Source: SABI01 sp964453215
Lineage (GTDB): Bacteria; Spirochaetota; Spirochaetia; Sphaerochaetales; Sphaerochaetaceae
Direction: 5' to 3'
Length of the DNA: 29,791 nt
Assembly (NCBI GenBank): GCA_964453215.1
Contig: CAYVRR010000020.1
Span: forward strand, 1 to 29,791
The position numbers and the translations under genes are program-made. How positions within the stretch are numbered: the first letter of the stretch is position 1; every line of letters starts with the position of its first letter. This document shows positions 8,247 to 15,877 of the stretch, piece by piece. Below the pieces are notes generated by a model. It did no database searches. It was not told the origin of the DNA and saw nothing but the letters and a program-made list of their open reading frames with translations.

Positions 8247-10546
8247 TAAAGCAAAGAAGAGTATGTTTAACAAAGAAACTATTTCTCTTATTTGCTATAA
8301 TAAGTATTTTTTCTCCACTAAGTGCCATAGATATTGAAGAAAAATGGGACGATGGAATAAAAGTTGCCCTTGTCCTTTCTGGAGGAGGGGCAAGAGGATT
8401 TGCCCACATCCCTATTATTGAAGCTATTGAGCGACATAACATTCCCATAGATATGGTGGTTGGAACGAGTATGGGAGCCCTTGTTGGTGGGCTCTATGCA
8501 GCTGGGTACTCACCACAGGATATGATTAACTTAATCGAAGAGTATGATATGGTTGAGCTCTTCGCTGTTGCCCCAGCCCCTTTTCAAAAGCCTATTCTCT
8601 CTAGCTTTGCAGATTATAGTGATAACATCATGAACCTCTCTTTTGATACAAGAGGAGTTGGTAGGGTTAGTGGATTAATTGGGGATCAAAAAATTTTGGA
8701 GATGCTCAACTCATCCCTTATCAATGTTTCAGCAATCACTAATTTTAACCACTTGCCAATCCCCTTTCGTTGTGTTGGAACAAATCTCGTCACAGGTGAA
8801 GAGATAGTTTTTTCAACTGGCTCATTAAGTCAAAGCATTAGAGCGAGTATCTCAATACCAGGTATTTTTACCCCTGCTATCATAGATGATGCATTAGTCA
8901 TAGATGGGGGGTTAGTGAATAATCTTCCCATCGATATTGCCCTAGAGATGGGAGCTGATGTAATTATTGCAGTAGATGTAAATGCAATAGACTATGAAGT
9001 TTCTAAAGATGAATTGAGTTCACTCACCTCAATATTAGGACAGCTTGTTGTAATTCTTACTAAAAACACTATTATAAAAAATATTGATAAGGCAGATGTA
9101 CTTTTTTCTCCACTTGTTGAAGAGTATGGAATATTAGATTTTGCATCTTATAAAGAGATCATTGAAATTGGGCGAACATGTTCATTAGAGATGGATGATG
9201 CTCTAAAAGAACTTAGTGAACAAATTTGTGCAATAAGAGAGTGTCATCCGATTGTCCAACAACGAATTGGTTCATACTTTCGTCTCCCTGAAATTCACAT
9301 TGACGAAGTAATTCACACCAGAGTAAAGCAAGAGGGCTCTTATAAGAGAAATTTCCCATTAGATAGTTTTAAGAGATTTGATGGGGCATATATGAATAAA
9401 GAGCTCCTTGATTATCTTCACTTTATATTAAACGAAGAGAGAGAATTGCACCAAGTGGCAACTATTTCACATCAACTCACTTCAGTTCGTTATGATTATA
9501 AGGGGCTCCCTCATGGAGTGTTAGAGATTCAGACAAAAGAGTTTGAACAAAGAAACAACAGACTGGGACTTGGATTGTTTGGGTCAACGCACCTCTCTAT
9601 CTCCCCCTCTACCCCCCTTTCTTTCTACTTTAATCCCGATTTCTCTTTTACCTTTCATATGAGAAAGGTATGTATACCAAACCTTGAACTTTTATTTCAC
9701 GTGGTTGAAAAAGATTTCGTTTCTATTTTTTCTTCAATTTCATACACATGGTTAAAAAAGTATACGCTAGGGATTAAAGGGAATTATCAAGTTGGCTCCT
9801 TACATGCCTTTAATGCTTCACCACCCTCTTTCAGTGGGTATGGAAATGACTATGCCTTAGTACCAGAACTCTTTTTTGAAATTTTCACAGAGCCATACCT
9901 AACTTCTCGCCTCAATTTCCAACTAATCAGTATGTGGTATGAGAATAATGACTCTTCCTTTACCTCATTTGTTACCCCTTCAATCGGTTTTGATGGAGTG
10001 TATGCAAGACAAAAATTTACCCTCTTTCCGATTCGCGGTACTCGCCTCGATTTTTCTGGAAGACTATTATTGCGGGATAAGATTGGCTATAGGGTAAGTT
10101 TTGGAATTAAACAATCGCTTCGTCTCTCTTACAAAGACTCCCTGTTATTTCAGATAAAGGGAGGTTCAAACCACTCAATTAATTATTTTGTCGATGATTA
10201 TTTTGAATATGGGGGATTAGATGGGATTATTACAAAACCTGCTAACACTGTTGTAAAAGATATGATTATAGGGGGCATCTCTTATTTTCACTGGATAAAG
10301 ATTGCTCCTATTCCTATCGTGTTACAGACAAATATAAAATTTGGATTACAGGGAAAACTTGCTCAAGATATCTACAGTCCCACAAATAGATATATGATAG
10401 AGACATCCCCATCAATATCATTCTCTTCAGGTGTTGATATTATGGGTTCACTAGGTATTGGGTTTACTGTTCGTAACACAGACCTCCTTATAGGAATAGC
10501 TGTAGATAATTCACTCGCTACGACACTTTATGTAGAGGTGAGATGA
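8243..10546 (+). CDS. Patatin-like phospholipase with predicted C-terminal outer-membrane barrel (type Vd-like)
   Basis: The 767-residue product starts with a signal peptide (basic MIKQRRVCLTKK, hydrophobic stretch to about residue 26, SPLSA cleavage region). The patatin lipase domain follows: oxyanion loop GGGARG at 47-52, nucleophile motif GTSMG at 74-78 (Ser76) and catalytic DGG at 221-223 (Asp221). Residues about 345-435 look like a POTRA-type linker. From about 440 to the end, aromatic and polar residues alternate as in beta strands, as in Omp85/BamA-type barrels. This order is that of PlpD of Pseudomonas and FplA of Fusobacterium, where the lipase is exported through or displayed on its own barrel. 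The domain order is seen in the sequence; surface display is inference. It is coupled to fmt by an ATGA overlap. Confidence 0.85.
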   Translation: MIKQRRVCLTKKLFLLFAIISIFSPLSAIDIEEKWDDGIKVALVLSGGGARGFAHIPIIEAIERHNIPIDMVVGTSMGALVGGLYAAGYSPQDMINLIEEYDMVELFAVAPAPFQKPILSSFADYSDNIMNLSFDTRGVGRVSGLIGDQKILEMLNSSLINVSAITNFNHLPIPFRCVGTNLVTGEEIVFSTGSLSQSIRASISIPGIFTPAIIDDALVIDGGLVNNLPIDIALEMGADVIIAVDVNAIDYEVSKDELSSLTSILGQLVVILTKNTIIKNIDKADVLFSPLVEEYGILDFASYKEIIEIGRTCSLEMDDALKELSEQICAIRECHPIVQQRIGSYFRLPEIHIDEVIHTRVKQEGSYKRNFPLDSFKRFDGAYMNKELLDYLHFILNEERELHQVATISHQLTSVRYDYKGLPHGVLEIQTKEFEQRNNRLGLGLFGSTHLSISPSTPLSFYFNPDFSFTFHMRKVCIPNLELLFHVVEKDFVSIFSSISYTWLKKYTLGIKGNYQVGSLHAFNASPPSFSGYGNDYALVPELFFEIFTEPYLTSRLNFQLISMWYENNDSSFTSFVTPSIGFDGVYARQKFTLFPIRGTRLDFSGRLLLRDKIGYRVSFGIKQSLRLSYKDSLLFQIKGGSNHSINYFVDDYFEYGGLDGIITKPANTVVKDMIIGGISYFHWIKIAPIPIVLQTNIKFGLQGKLAQDIYSPTNRYMIETSPSISFSSGVDIMGSLGIGFTVRNTDLLIGIAVDNSLATTLYVEVR

Positions 10547-11547
10547 TGTATACAAGGTGGACAGATTATACGCAATACCTTGTACGTCGATATGGCCATA
10601 AGGTGTATCGAATAGGAGTTGACGGTGGCTTTACCTGTCCTCATAGGTCTCATAAGGTATCAGGTGGGTGCATCTATTGTGATTCACAAGGAGCCTCTTC
10701 TGTCTATTTGCGCTCAACTGAGTCCCAGTATAATCGCAGTAGTCCCTTTATAAAAGATATTGATTCCACCCTTGTCAAGGTAGCTCCTAAAAGTTTAGAA
10801 GCACGCCTTGCTTCTATTGAAAATCAAATAGTAAAAGGGAAAAAGTATCTAGATACCCGGTTCCCCAACACCAAAAGAAGCATCTACTTTCAAGCATACA
10901 CCAACACTTTTGATACAATAGAGAACCTAAAGGCCCTCTATGACAAAGCGTTACAGGGGGATGATTATGTTGAATTGATTGTTTCAACACGGCCAGATTG
11001 CATTAGCCCGGAAGTTGTATCCTTGCTCACTTCATATAAAGAGAGAGTTCAAACAGTATGGGTTGAACTTGGTCTACAAAGTGGAAATGATGCTTCTTTA
11101 TATTATCTTAATAGGGGGCACAGCGTGAGTGATTATGTTGATGCAGTTGCCCTTTTAAAAGATGGTGGGATAGAGGTCTCAACTCATATTATATTAGGCA
11201 TTCCTGGAGAAACAGATAAAGATATTCTCACCACAGCATCTATTATAAGAGATGTACAAAGTGAAGCAGTAAAGATTCACAATCTTCACATAGTTGCAGG
11301 AACTAAGTTGTATGAATTGTACAAAAGAGGGGAGGTTGAAGCGCCCCTCATGGCCGATCACCTCTATAACACCATCCTTTTTCTTACCCATATTGATAAA
11401 GAAGTTGTCATTCAACGCCTTGTAAGTGATACTCCAAAGCATCGACTTGCTTCCCCTAGAGACTTTCCAGATAAAGGATATTTCTTACTTTCGCTAGAAA
11501 GATTAATGAAACAACAGAATGTGTACCAAGGAGAATATGTGAGATGA
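10546..11547 (+). CDS. Radical SAM protein, TIGR01212/YhcC family
   Basis: The product (about 333 residues) has the extended cluster motif of this family: Cys31, Cys42 and Cys45 in GGFTCPHRS and GGCIYC, which bind the 4Fe-4S cluster that cleaves S-adenosylmethionine. Further radical-SAM landmarks are TNTFD, VSTRPDC, ELGLQSG and HIILGIPGE. The E. coli homologue YhcC has no firmly established substrate, so no reaction is assigned. ATG at 10546 fits the GAGGTG site at 10535-10540 better than the adjacent in-frame ATG at 10543. The gene touches the patatin gene and overlaps the VanZ-like gene by 4 bp. Confidence 0.88.
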   Translation: MYTRWTDYTQYLVRRYGHKVYRIGVDGGFTCPHRSHKVSGGCIYCDSQGASSVYLRSTESQYNRSSPFIKDIDSTLVKVAPKSLEARLASIENQIVKGKKYLDTRFPNTKRSIYFQAYTNTFDTIENLKALYDKALQGDDYVELIVSTRPDCISPEVVSLLTSYKERVQTVWVELGLQSGNDASLYYLNRGHSVSDYVDAVALLKDGGIEVSTHIILGIPGETDKDILTTASIIRDVQSEAVKIHNLHIVAGTKLYELYKRGEVEAPLMADHLYNTILFLTHIDKEVVIQRLVSDTPKHRLASPRDFPDKGYFLLSLERLMKQQNVYQGEYVR

Positions 11548-11975
11548 AAAAGAGTGTTATCTATATACAAGTTATTGCAAGAATAGTGAGTCCCCTTATT
11601 ACCCTCACAGTAGCTGTTTTATCTCTTTTGCCACCAAGTAGCATTCCTCCAAATATCTCTATTTTTACCATAAGTGACAAAATATTACATCTCATTGCTT
11701 ATATTGCTGTATCTGCTACAATTACTATAGCGCTTGTAAAAAAAGATGAGCGACTGAATTTCAAAGAATTTCTTACTTTTAATAAAAGACGGGTGATTGG
11801 TTCATTTTGTATCGTATTTTTAATTGGATTTATGATTGAGATGGTGCAGCCAATGTTTGGAAGAGAAAGAGAATTTTTAGACCTTGTTTCTAACTTTCTC
11901 GGCAATATTGTAGGAATGTTCTTAGGTATCGTCTTCTTCTTCATTATCCAAAGGAGTCTATATGGAAAGAAATAA
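11544..11975 (+). CDS. VanZ-like integral membrane protein
   Basis: The 143-residue product has four predicted membrane helices (about 8-30, 44-65, 86-103 and 117-138). VanZ-family features are the SDKILHLIAY motif after helix 1 and the conserved IEMVQPMFGREREFLDLVSNFLGN stretch, abbreviated by its key residues E-x2-Q-x4-GRE-x3-D-x2-SN. The cellular role of stand-alone VanZ proteins is not settled; the founding member affects teicoplanin resistance. The start shares an ATGA overlap with the radical-SAM gene, and the end overlaps the fumarase alpha gene by 14 bp. Confidence 0.8.
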   Translation: MKKSVIYIQVIARIVSPLITLTVAVLSLLPPSSIPPNISIFTISDKILHLIAYIAVSATITIALVKKDERLNFKEFLTFNKRRVIGSFCIVFLIGFMIEMVQPMFGREREFLDLVSNFLGNIVGMFLGIVFFFIIQRSLYGKK

Positions 11976-12852
11976 ATATGAAGTCTTAGTTTCATCAATA
12001 TCAAAAGAACTGATAAAAGCTTCTAGACATCTAGAAGACTCCCTTGTAGAAGCGATAAAAGAGATGAAAAGGGTATATGAACAAAAAGTTGAGATGAGTG
12101 AAAAAAACTCACATGAAAGCAAGCAGTTAGAAGCATCCTCTTTAGTACTTACTATGACACTGAAAAACCTTGATATAGCCGCCCTTCATGAGATTCCTAT
12201 GTGTCAGGATACTGGCATGCTTGTTGCTTTTGCAGATATTGGACCTGAGACTCCTTTTACTCTAGAAAAGATAGAGCAAGCAATTACAGATGGGGCAACG
12301 ATAGCTTTTGATAAAGGACATTTTCGCCACTCTGTTGTAGAGGATCCCCTCTTTAAGAGGGAAAATACTAAAACAAATCTCCCCTTTGTATTTCACATCA
12401 CACCAAAAAAGAGTGGCTCTCTCTCTCTTCATTTTCTCCTTAAAGGGTTTGGAAGTGAAAATTGTAGTGGTATGAGGATGCTTAATCCAACTGCGACAAA
12501 ACTAGATGTAATAGAAGCTGTGTATGATATTGTAGTGGAAGCAGGGGGAAAACCATGTCCTCCAATTGTTGTGGGTGTTGGCATTGGTGGAACTGCTGAA
12601 ATGAGTGGGGTATTGGCAAAAAGAGCCCTTATTCGAGAAGTTGGAACTCACCACACTGATATTCAATATAAGGGGTTAGAAAAAGATATTCTATTAAAGT
12701 TACAAACATCACAGATAGGACCTGGTGGATTTGGTGGCCCCTTAACTGCCCTTTTTGTCTCTGTTGAATATATGGCAACCCATATTGCAGGCCTACCTGT
12801 GTCTGTTGCAATAAGTTGCTGGGCAGACAGAAAAGCTCATGTATATCTTTAA
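11962..12852 (+). CDS. Fumarate hydratase class I, alpha subunit (two-subunit type)
   Basis: N-terminal half of the oxygen-sensitive 4Fe-4S fumarase that interconverts fumarate and malate. The 296-residue product carries the cluster cysteines at 81 (CQDTGM), 168 (SENCSGM) and 199 (KPCPP). It also has RHSVVEDPLFKRENTKTNLP and the VGVGIGGTAEMSG loop. A clear AAGGAG at 11951-11956 precedes the start. The beta subunit follows after 15 bp. The same two-subunit family includes tartrate dehydratase (TtdAB), so the substrate is inferred; fumarase is far more common. The split form and Fe-S cofactor suit an anaerobic life style. Confidence 0.88.
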   Translation: MERNKYEVLVSSISKELIKASRHLEDSLVEAIKEMKRVYEQKVEMSEKNSHESKQLEASSLVLTMTLKNLDIAALHEIPMCQDTGMLVAFADIGPETPFTLEKIEQAITDGATIAFDKGHFRHSVVEDPLFKRENTKTNLPFVFHITPKKSGSLSLHFLLKGFGSENCSGMRMLNPTATKLDVIEAVYDIVVEAGGKPCPPIVVGVGIGGTAEMSGVLAKRALIREVGTHHTDIQYKGLEKDILLKLQTSQIGPGGFGGPLTALFVSVEYMATHIAGLPVSVAISCWADRKAHVYL

Positions 12853-12867
12853 AAAAAGGATGATTTA

Positions 12868-13386
12868 ATGAAATACTTTACATTACCTTTATCTAACGAA
12901 GAGAGAATCTCTCTAGAAATATATGATCAACTTAGTTTATCAGGATCTATTTTTGTTGCCAGAGATAAAGCTCACCAAAAATTAGAAGAAATAATAAAAG
13001 AGGGGAAAGAACTTCCCATTCAGTTAGATGGTAAAATTATCTATTACATGGGACCTAGTAGGAAGAAAAAAGGGGATCCTATTGGCTCATGTGGTCCCAC
13101 CACTAGTGCGAGAATGGATCCCTTTACTCCATTATTAATGGACCATGGTCTTAAAACGACAATAGGGAAAGGGCCACGGAGTGAGTTAGTGAGAAAAGCT
13201 ATTATAAAGCATCACGGGCTCTATCTTGTCGCCTTTGGGGGGTGTGGAGCCCTCTATGCAAGATGTGTGCAGAGTGTAAACCCTATTGCATTTGAAGAAT
13301 TAGGACCTGAAGCTCTCATAGAGATAGTTGTTGATGATTTCCCTGTAATTGTAGGAATAGACTCAAAAGGTAATAGTACTTTTTAG
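12868..13386 (+). CDS. Fumarate hydratase class I, beta subunit
   Basis: C-terminal partner of the preceding subunit. The 172-residue product has the substrate-binding motifs of the family: GSCGPTTSARMDPF (residues about 73-86), TTIGKGPRS and the GGCGALYARCV segment, ending in a conserved VDDFPVIVGIDSKGN tail. Its length is normal for the split beta subunit. It begins 15 bp after the alpha stop with AAAAAAGGA upstream, so the two should be co-translated in equal amounts. It is the last gene of the long + strand run; 133 bp without an obvious strong terminator separate it from the next gene. Confidence 0.88.
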   Translation: MKYFTLPLSNEERISLEIYDQLSLSGSIFVARDKAHQKLEEIIKEGKELPIQLDGKIIYYMGPSRKKKGDPIGSCGPTTSARMDPFTPLLMDHGLKTTIGKGPRSELVRKAIIKHHGLYLVAFGGCGALYARCVQSVNPIAFEELGPEALIEIVVDDFPVIVGIDSKGNSTF

Positions 13387-13519
13387 ATAAAAGGGGGAAT
13401 ATTGCGATTATTATACCCATTTTTGTCCACTTTCCCATTTCTTTTAAAGTTTTACTAGACGTATAGGTAAATTACCACTACCATCAATAGCTAGGGTGTG
13501 GATAAAAGGAAATGTGTAG

Positions 13520-14353
13520 ATGGCTAAGATGTTTGGTAAAGTAAATTGTGTAACTTCTTTTATCTTCTTAAGTATCTTGATAGTGACTTTTACTGGCTGT
13601 GATACAAGAAAAACTAGTGAACAAAATTCCTCTTCAACGAGTGAAAAAACAATGGCAACTCTTCCTCCAGTTCTTCATGAAGAACCAGAGCTTTCTCCAA
13701 TAGAATCAAGTATTTTAGAAATATTTACCTCTTCATCAGTTAATAATAATCTCATAGATAGATTTAGCTATACCTATGGGTATATGCTTATGGATAGTGC
13801 TATGAGAGAATTGCCAGATTTAGAGGCAAAATTATTCTTAAAAGGTGCCTATGATGTAGCTATCTCAAAAAGTGAACTACTCTCTAAAGAGGAGAGAAAT
13901 GCTTCATTATTTAAATTTCAAGAGAAATTAATAAACGAAGCGGGTCAGAGAGTAAAAGAACTTGCAATGAGTAATTTAAAAGATGCTGAGAGTTTTTTAG
14001 CAGTAAATAGCCAAAAAGAGGGAATAATTACGACAGACAGTGGTCTCCAGTATGAAATAATTACTCCATCAGAGGGTCCTCGTCCCACTGAAAAGAGTAT
14101 TGTAAAGGTAAATTATCGAATCACCTACCTCGACGGAAGAGAAGGAGATTCCTCTGTTCCAGGTATTCCTAGCACCTTTAAAGTCTCTAACCTCATAGAT
14201 GGATTTAAAGAGGGATTATATTTGATGACAGTTGGCTCATCCTATAGATTCTACGTCCATCCCTCTCTTGGGTATGGAGAGAGTGGCTCTACTCGAATTG
14301 AGCCCAATACACTCCTCATTTTTGATGTTAAACTTGTTGAAATTGTAGATTAG
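13520..14353 (+). CDS. FKBP-type peptidyl-prolyl isomerase lipoprotein
   Basis: Predicted periplasmic or surface proline isomerase. The 277-residue product begins with a lipoprotein signal ending in the lipobox TFTGC (Cys27), followed by a low-complexity Ser/Thr linker. A dimerisation-type FKBP_N region (about residues 65-160) contains SYTYGYML. The FKBP catalytic domain (about 170-277) has TDSGLQYEI, VKVNYRITYLDGREGDSS, DGFKEGLYLMTVG, HPSLGYGESG and NTLLIFDVKLVEI. This is the Mip/FkpA architecture, here membrane-anchored by lipid. A possible promoter is TTGTCC (13423-13428) with TAAAGT (13445-13450). The gene converges on the HAD gene and their stop codons overlap. Confidence 0.88.
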   Translation: MAKMFGKVNCVTSFIFLSILIVTFTGCDTRKTSEQNSSSTSEKTMATLPPVLHEEPELSPIESSILEIFTSSSVNNNLIDRFSYTYGYMLMDSAMRELPDLEAKLFLKGAYDVAISKSELLSKEERNASLFKFQEKLINEAGQRVKELAMSNLKDAESFLAVNSQKEGIITTDSGLQYEIITPSEGPRPTEKSIVKVNYRITYLDGREGDSSVPGIPSTFKVSNLIDGFKEGLYLMTVGSSYRFYVHPSLGYGESGSTRIEPNTLLIFDVKLVEIVD

Positions 14354-15039
14354 CTTAATATTTCAAGTAATTCTTCTAACCTCTTTATGTGGTAGCGATA
14401 GTGTTTTATTTCAGGTTCATCCATCTCATAACGATTTATCCAACAACTCTCTAATTGTGCGTTATTTGCCCCATCGATATCACTAACTATACTATCTCCT
14501 ATTACTAAGGGAGATGAAATGGGTAGGCCTAATTTCTTTATACCGAGTATTGTTTTTTCAAAAAAGAGGGCATCCGGTTTTAACACTCCCATCTCTTCTC
14601 CTATTGCAATGTATGAGAAAAAATGGGCAGTTTTAGTTGCTTCTATTCTTCCCCTCTGCACGTGGGCAATTCCATTGGTGATCATCGACATATGGATGCC
14701 CATCTTCTTAATCTCACTAAGAATTTCATTCGTGTCATCATAGAGATGATACGATGTACTTAAATGATAAAGATAGAGGTCAGATGCTAAAAGAGGATCA
14801 AATTCGACTTCATATACGCGAAAGAAACGGTGAAACCGTTCTGTTTTTAACGTATCGAGAGAAATCAATCCTAATTCAAGTTCACTCCATAGTGCACCAT
14901 TAATAGTGTGGTACTTTTCTAGCATCTCATCTGTTACGATGAGATGAGCTTCTTTGAATAAATTTTTTAATGCAAACTCTTCACATGCCATAAAATCATA
15001 AATAGTTCCATCAGCGTCAAATAATAGGTGGTCGTACAT
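14350..15039 (-). CDS. HAD-superfamily phosphatase, YjjG-like
   Basis: The 229-residue product has the four HAD motifs: nucleophile DADGT at 8-12 (Asp8, Asp10), Thr121 in MITNG, Lys154 in LKPD, and GDSIVSDIDG at 181-190. The helical cap between about 15 and 100 makes it subfamily IA, closest in look to YjjG-type nucleotide phosphatases. The substrate cannot be read from the sequence. It is transcribed away from the DUF308 gene and the his operon. AAAGGA lies 6 bp before its ATG on the minus strand. Since the phosphatase half of HisB next door is degenerate, a role as histidinol-phosphate phosphatase is worth considering, but is only a guess. Confidence 0.85.
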   Translation of the reverse strand: MYDHLLFDADGTIYDFMACEEFALKNLFKEAHLIVTDEMLEKYHTINGALWSELELGLISLDTLKTERFHRFFRVYEVEFDPLLASDLYLYHLSTSYHLYDDTNEILSEIKKMGIHMSMITNGIAHVQRGRIEATKTAHFFSYIAIGEEMGVLKPDALFFEKTILGIKKLGLPISSPLVIGDSIVSDIDGANNAQLESCWINRYEMDEPEIKHYRYHIKRLEELLEILS

Positions 15040-15117
15040 AACATTCCTTTACAAATAGATCAAAAAAGGGTAATTTTGAGATGAGTCTAATTAGTTAGTA
15101 CTACAAAAGGAGGGGTT

Positions 15118-15702
15118 ATGGCAAGGGATAAGAAAATGATCTTTGTCTATATCGGGTTTGGTGTTCTACTTATAGCACTGGGAGTGTTTATGTTGGTCAG
15201 GGAGGATTTAGTCAAACAAATACTTGTTATCGCACTTGGTCTTAGTGCATTGATGAGCTCTATTGTATCTCTTATTACCCTCAAAAGATTTCATTTTTCC
15301 CGCTTTTCGTTCTCATCAACACTGTTTAAAGGGATAACTGGAATTATTGTAGGTGTTCTTGCAATTATTCTTCCCCTCTTTGCTGCAGAGAGTGTGTGGG
15401 ATGTAATTATGTATATCCTCGCTTCTCAATTCGTCATAGCTTCAATTGTTCTATTTTCAGATGCTTTTGTATTGAGAAAAACAGTCTTTTCTTCTCGTCC
15501 CCTTGTTATAGAAGCTACTATTTCTTTAGCCCTTGCCCTCTTATTATTTATTTTCCCTAGAGAGTCAGCAAGTCTCTTTATTATGTTGCTATCTATTATT
15601 GTTATGGTTGTTGGACTCACCTTTTTATTGTTGGGATATTTTTATTCTAAACACAAAAAGAGTGTAGAAGTGACTATAGAAGGAGAAGTGGAGGATAATT
15701 AA
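15118..15702 (+). CDS. DUF308/HdeD-family membrane protein
   Basis: The 194-residue product has six predicted membrane helices in pairs (about 9-26, 32-53, 69-89, 93-112, 125-144 and 150-172) and a charged C-terminal tail. Glycine-rich helix starts (IGFGVLLIALGVFML and GITGIIVGVLAIILP) are typical of HdeD-like DUF308 proteins, which are linked to acid stress in E. coli but mostly uncharacterised. A strong AAAAGGAGGGG site lies at 15105-15114. The -35 box of the his promoter begins 7 bp after its stop. Confidence 0.75.
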   Translation: MARDKKMIFVYIGFGVLLIALGVFMLVREDLVKQILVIALGLSALMSSIVSLITLKRFHFSRFSFSSTLFKGITGIIVGVLAIILPLFAAESVWDVIMYILASQFVIASIVLFSDAFVLRKTVFSSRPLVIEATISLALALLLFIFPRESASLFIMLLSIIVMVVGLTFLLLGYFYSKHKKSVEVTIEGEVEDN

Positions 15703-15708
15703 GCTATC

Positions 15709-15737
15709 TTGACACTCATCAAATCCTCCTATAGGGT
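15709..15737 (+). promoter_or_regulatory. Predicted promoter of the his operon leader
   Basis: A perfect TTGACA at 15709-15714 is followed after 17 bp by TAGGGT at 15732-15737, a weak -10 box (three of six consensus bases). The start of transcription would fall near 15743-15745, at or just before the leader-peptide ATG. The AGGG at 15733-15736 could instead serve as a ribosome binding site if transcription begins further upstream. Confidence 0.5.
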
Positions 15738-15744
15738 AAACTTT

Positions 15745-15789
15745 ATGAAACACACGTTTAACCTTCATCATCATATCTCATTCTCATGA
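15745..15789 (+). CDS. hisL: Histidine operon leader peptide
   Basis: A 14-codon reading frame, MKHTFNLHHHISFS, ending in TGA at 15787-15789. Four of 14 residues are histidine: CAC at 15751-15753 and three consecutive CAT codons at 15766-15774. It lies between the his promoter and a factor-independent terminator, 88 bp before hisG. The E. coli leader peptide (MTRVQFKHHHHHHHPD, from memory) has the same size and a similar pattern of a basic start followed by a His run. The role would be to sense charged tRNA-His by ribosome stalling. The short length means chance cannot be excluded on composition alone, but position and folding support it. Confidence 0.8.
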   Translation: MKHTFNLHHHISFS

Positions 15790-15853
15790 AGTAATGCGTG
15801 TGCAGTAAGTTTTGTAACAAATAGTTGCTCCGCATTGTGCGGGGCTTTTTTTT
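15751..15853 (+). promoter_or_regulatory. Histidine-responsive transcription attenuator
   Basis: Four RNA segments can form mutually exclusive pairs. Segment 1 (15751-15757, inside hisL) pairs with segment 2 (15796-15802): CACACG with CGTGTG plus one G-U. Segment 2 (15791-15798) can instead pair with segment 3 (15831-15838): AATGCG with CGCATT plus two G-U pairs. Segment 3 also forms the left arm of the terminator with segment 4 (15838-15845). A ribosome stalled at the His codons (15766-15774) would mask segment 1, leave 2 free to pair with 3, and block the terminator. A ribosome reaching the stop codon would mask 2 and allow termination. This is the classical 1:2, 2:3, 3:4 logic. Confidence 0.78.
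15827..15853 (+). terminator. Intrinsic terminator of the his leader
   Basis: GCTCCGCA (15827-15834) and TGCGGGGC (15838-15845) form an 8-bp stem with one G-T pair and a 3-base loop, followed by eight T (15846-15853). It is by far the most G+C-rich hairpin seen in this A+T-rich window. It ends 24 bp before the hisG start. Confidence 0.9.
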
Positions 15854-15877
15854 ATAACATGAAAAGGGGTGTAAAAA

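Noticed and set aside
13387..13519. Intrinsic terminator after the fumarase genes
   Set aside because: Several G and T runs are present but no stable stem directly followed by T could be drawn.
15703..15877. T-box riboswitch for the his operon
   Set aside because: No T-box-like conserved bulge sequence or specifier stem was seen; the His-rich open frame and the alternative pairings explain the terminator better.
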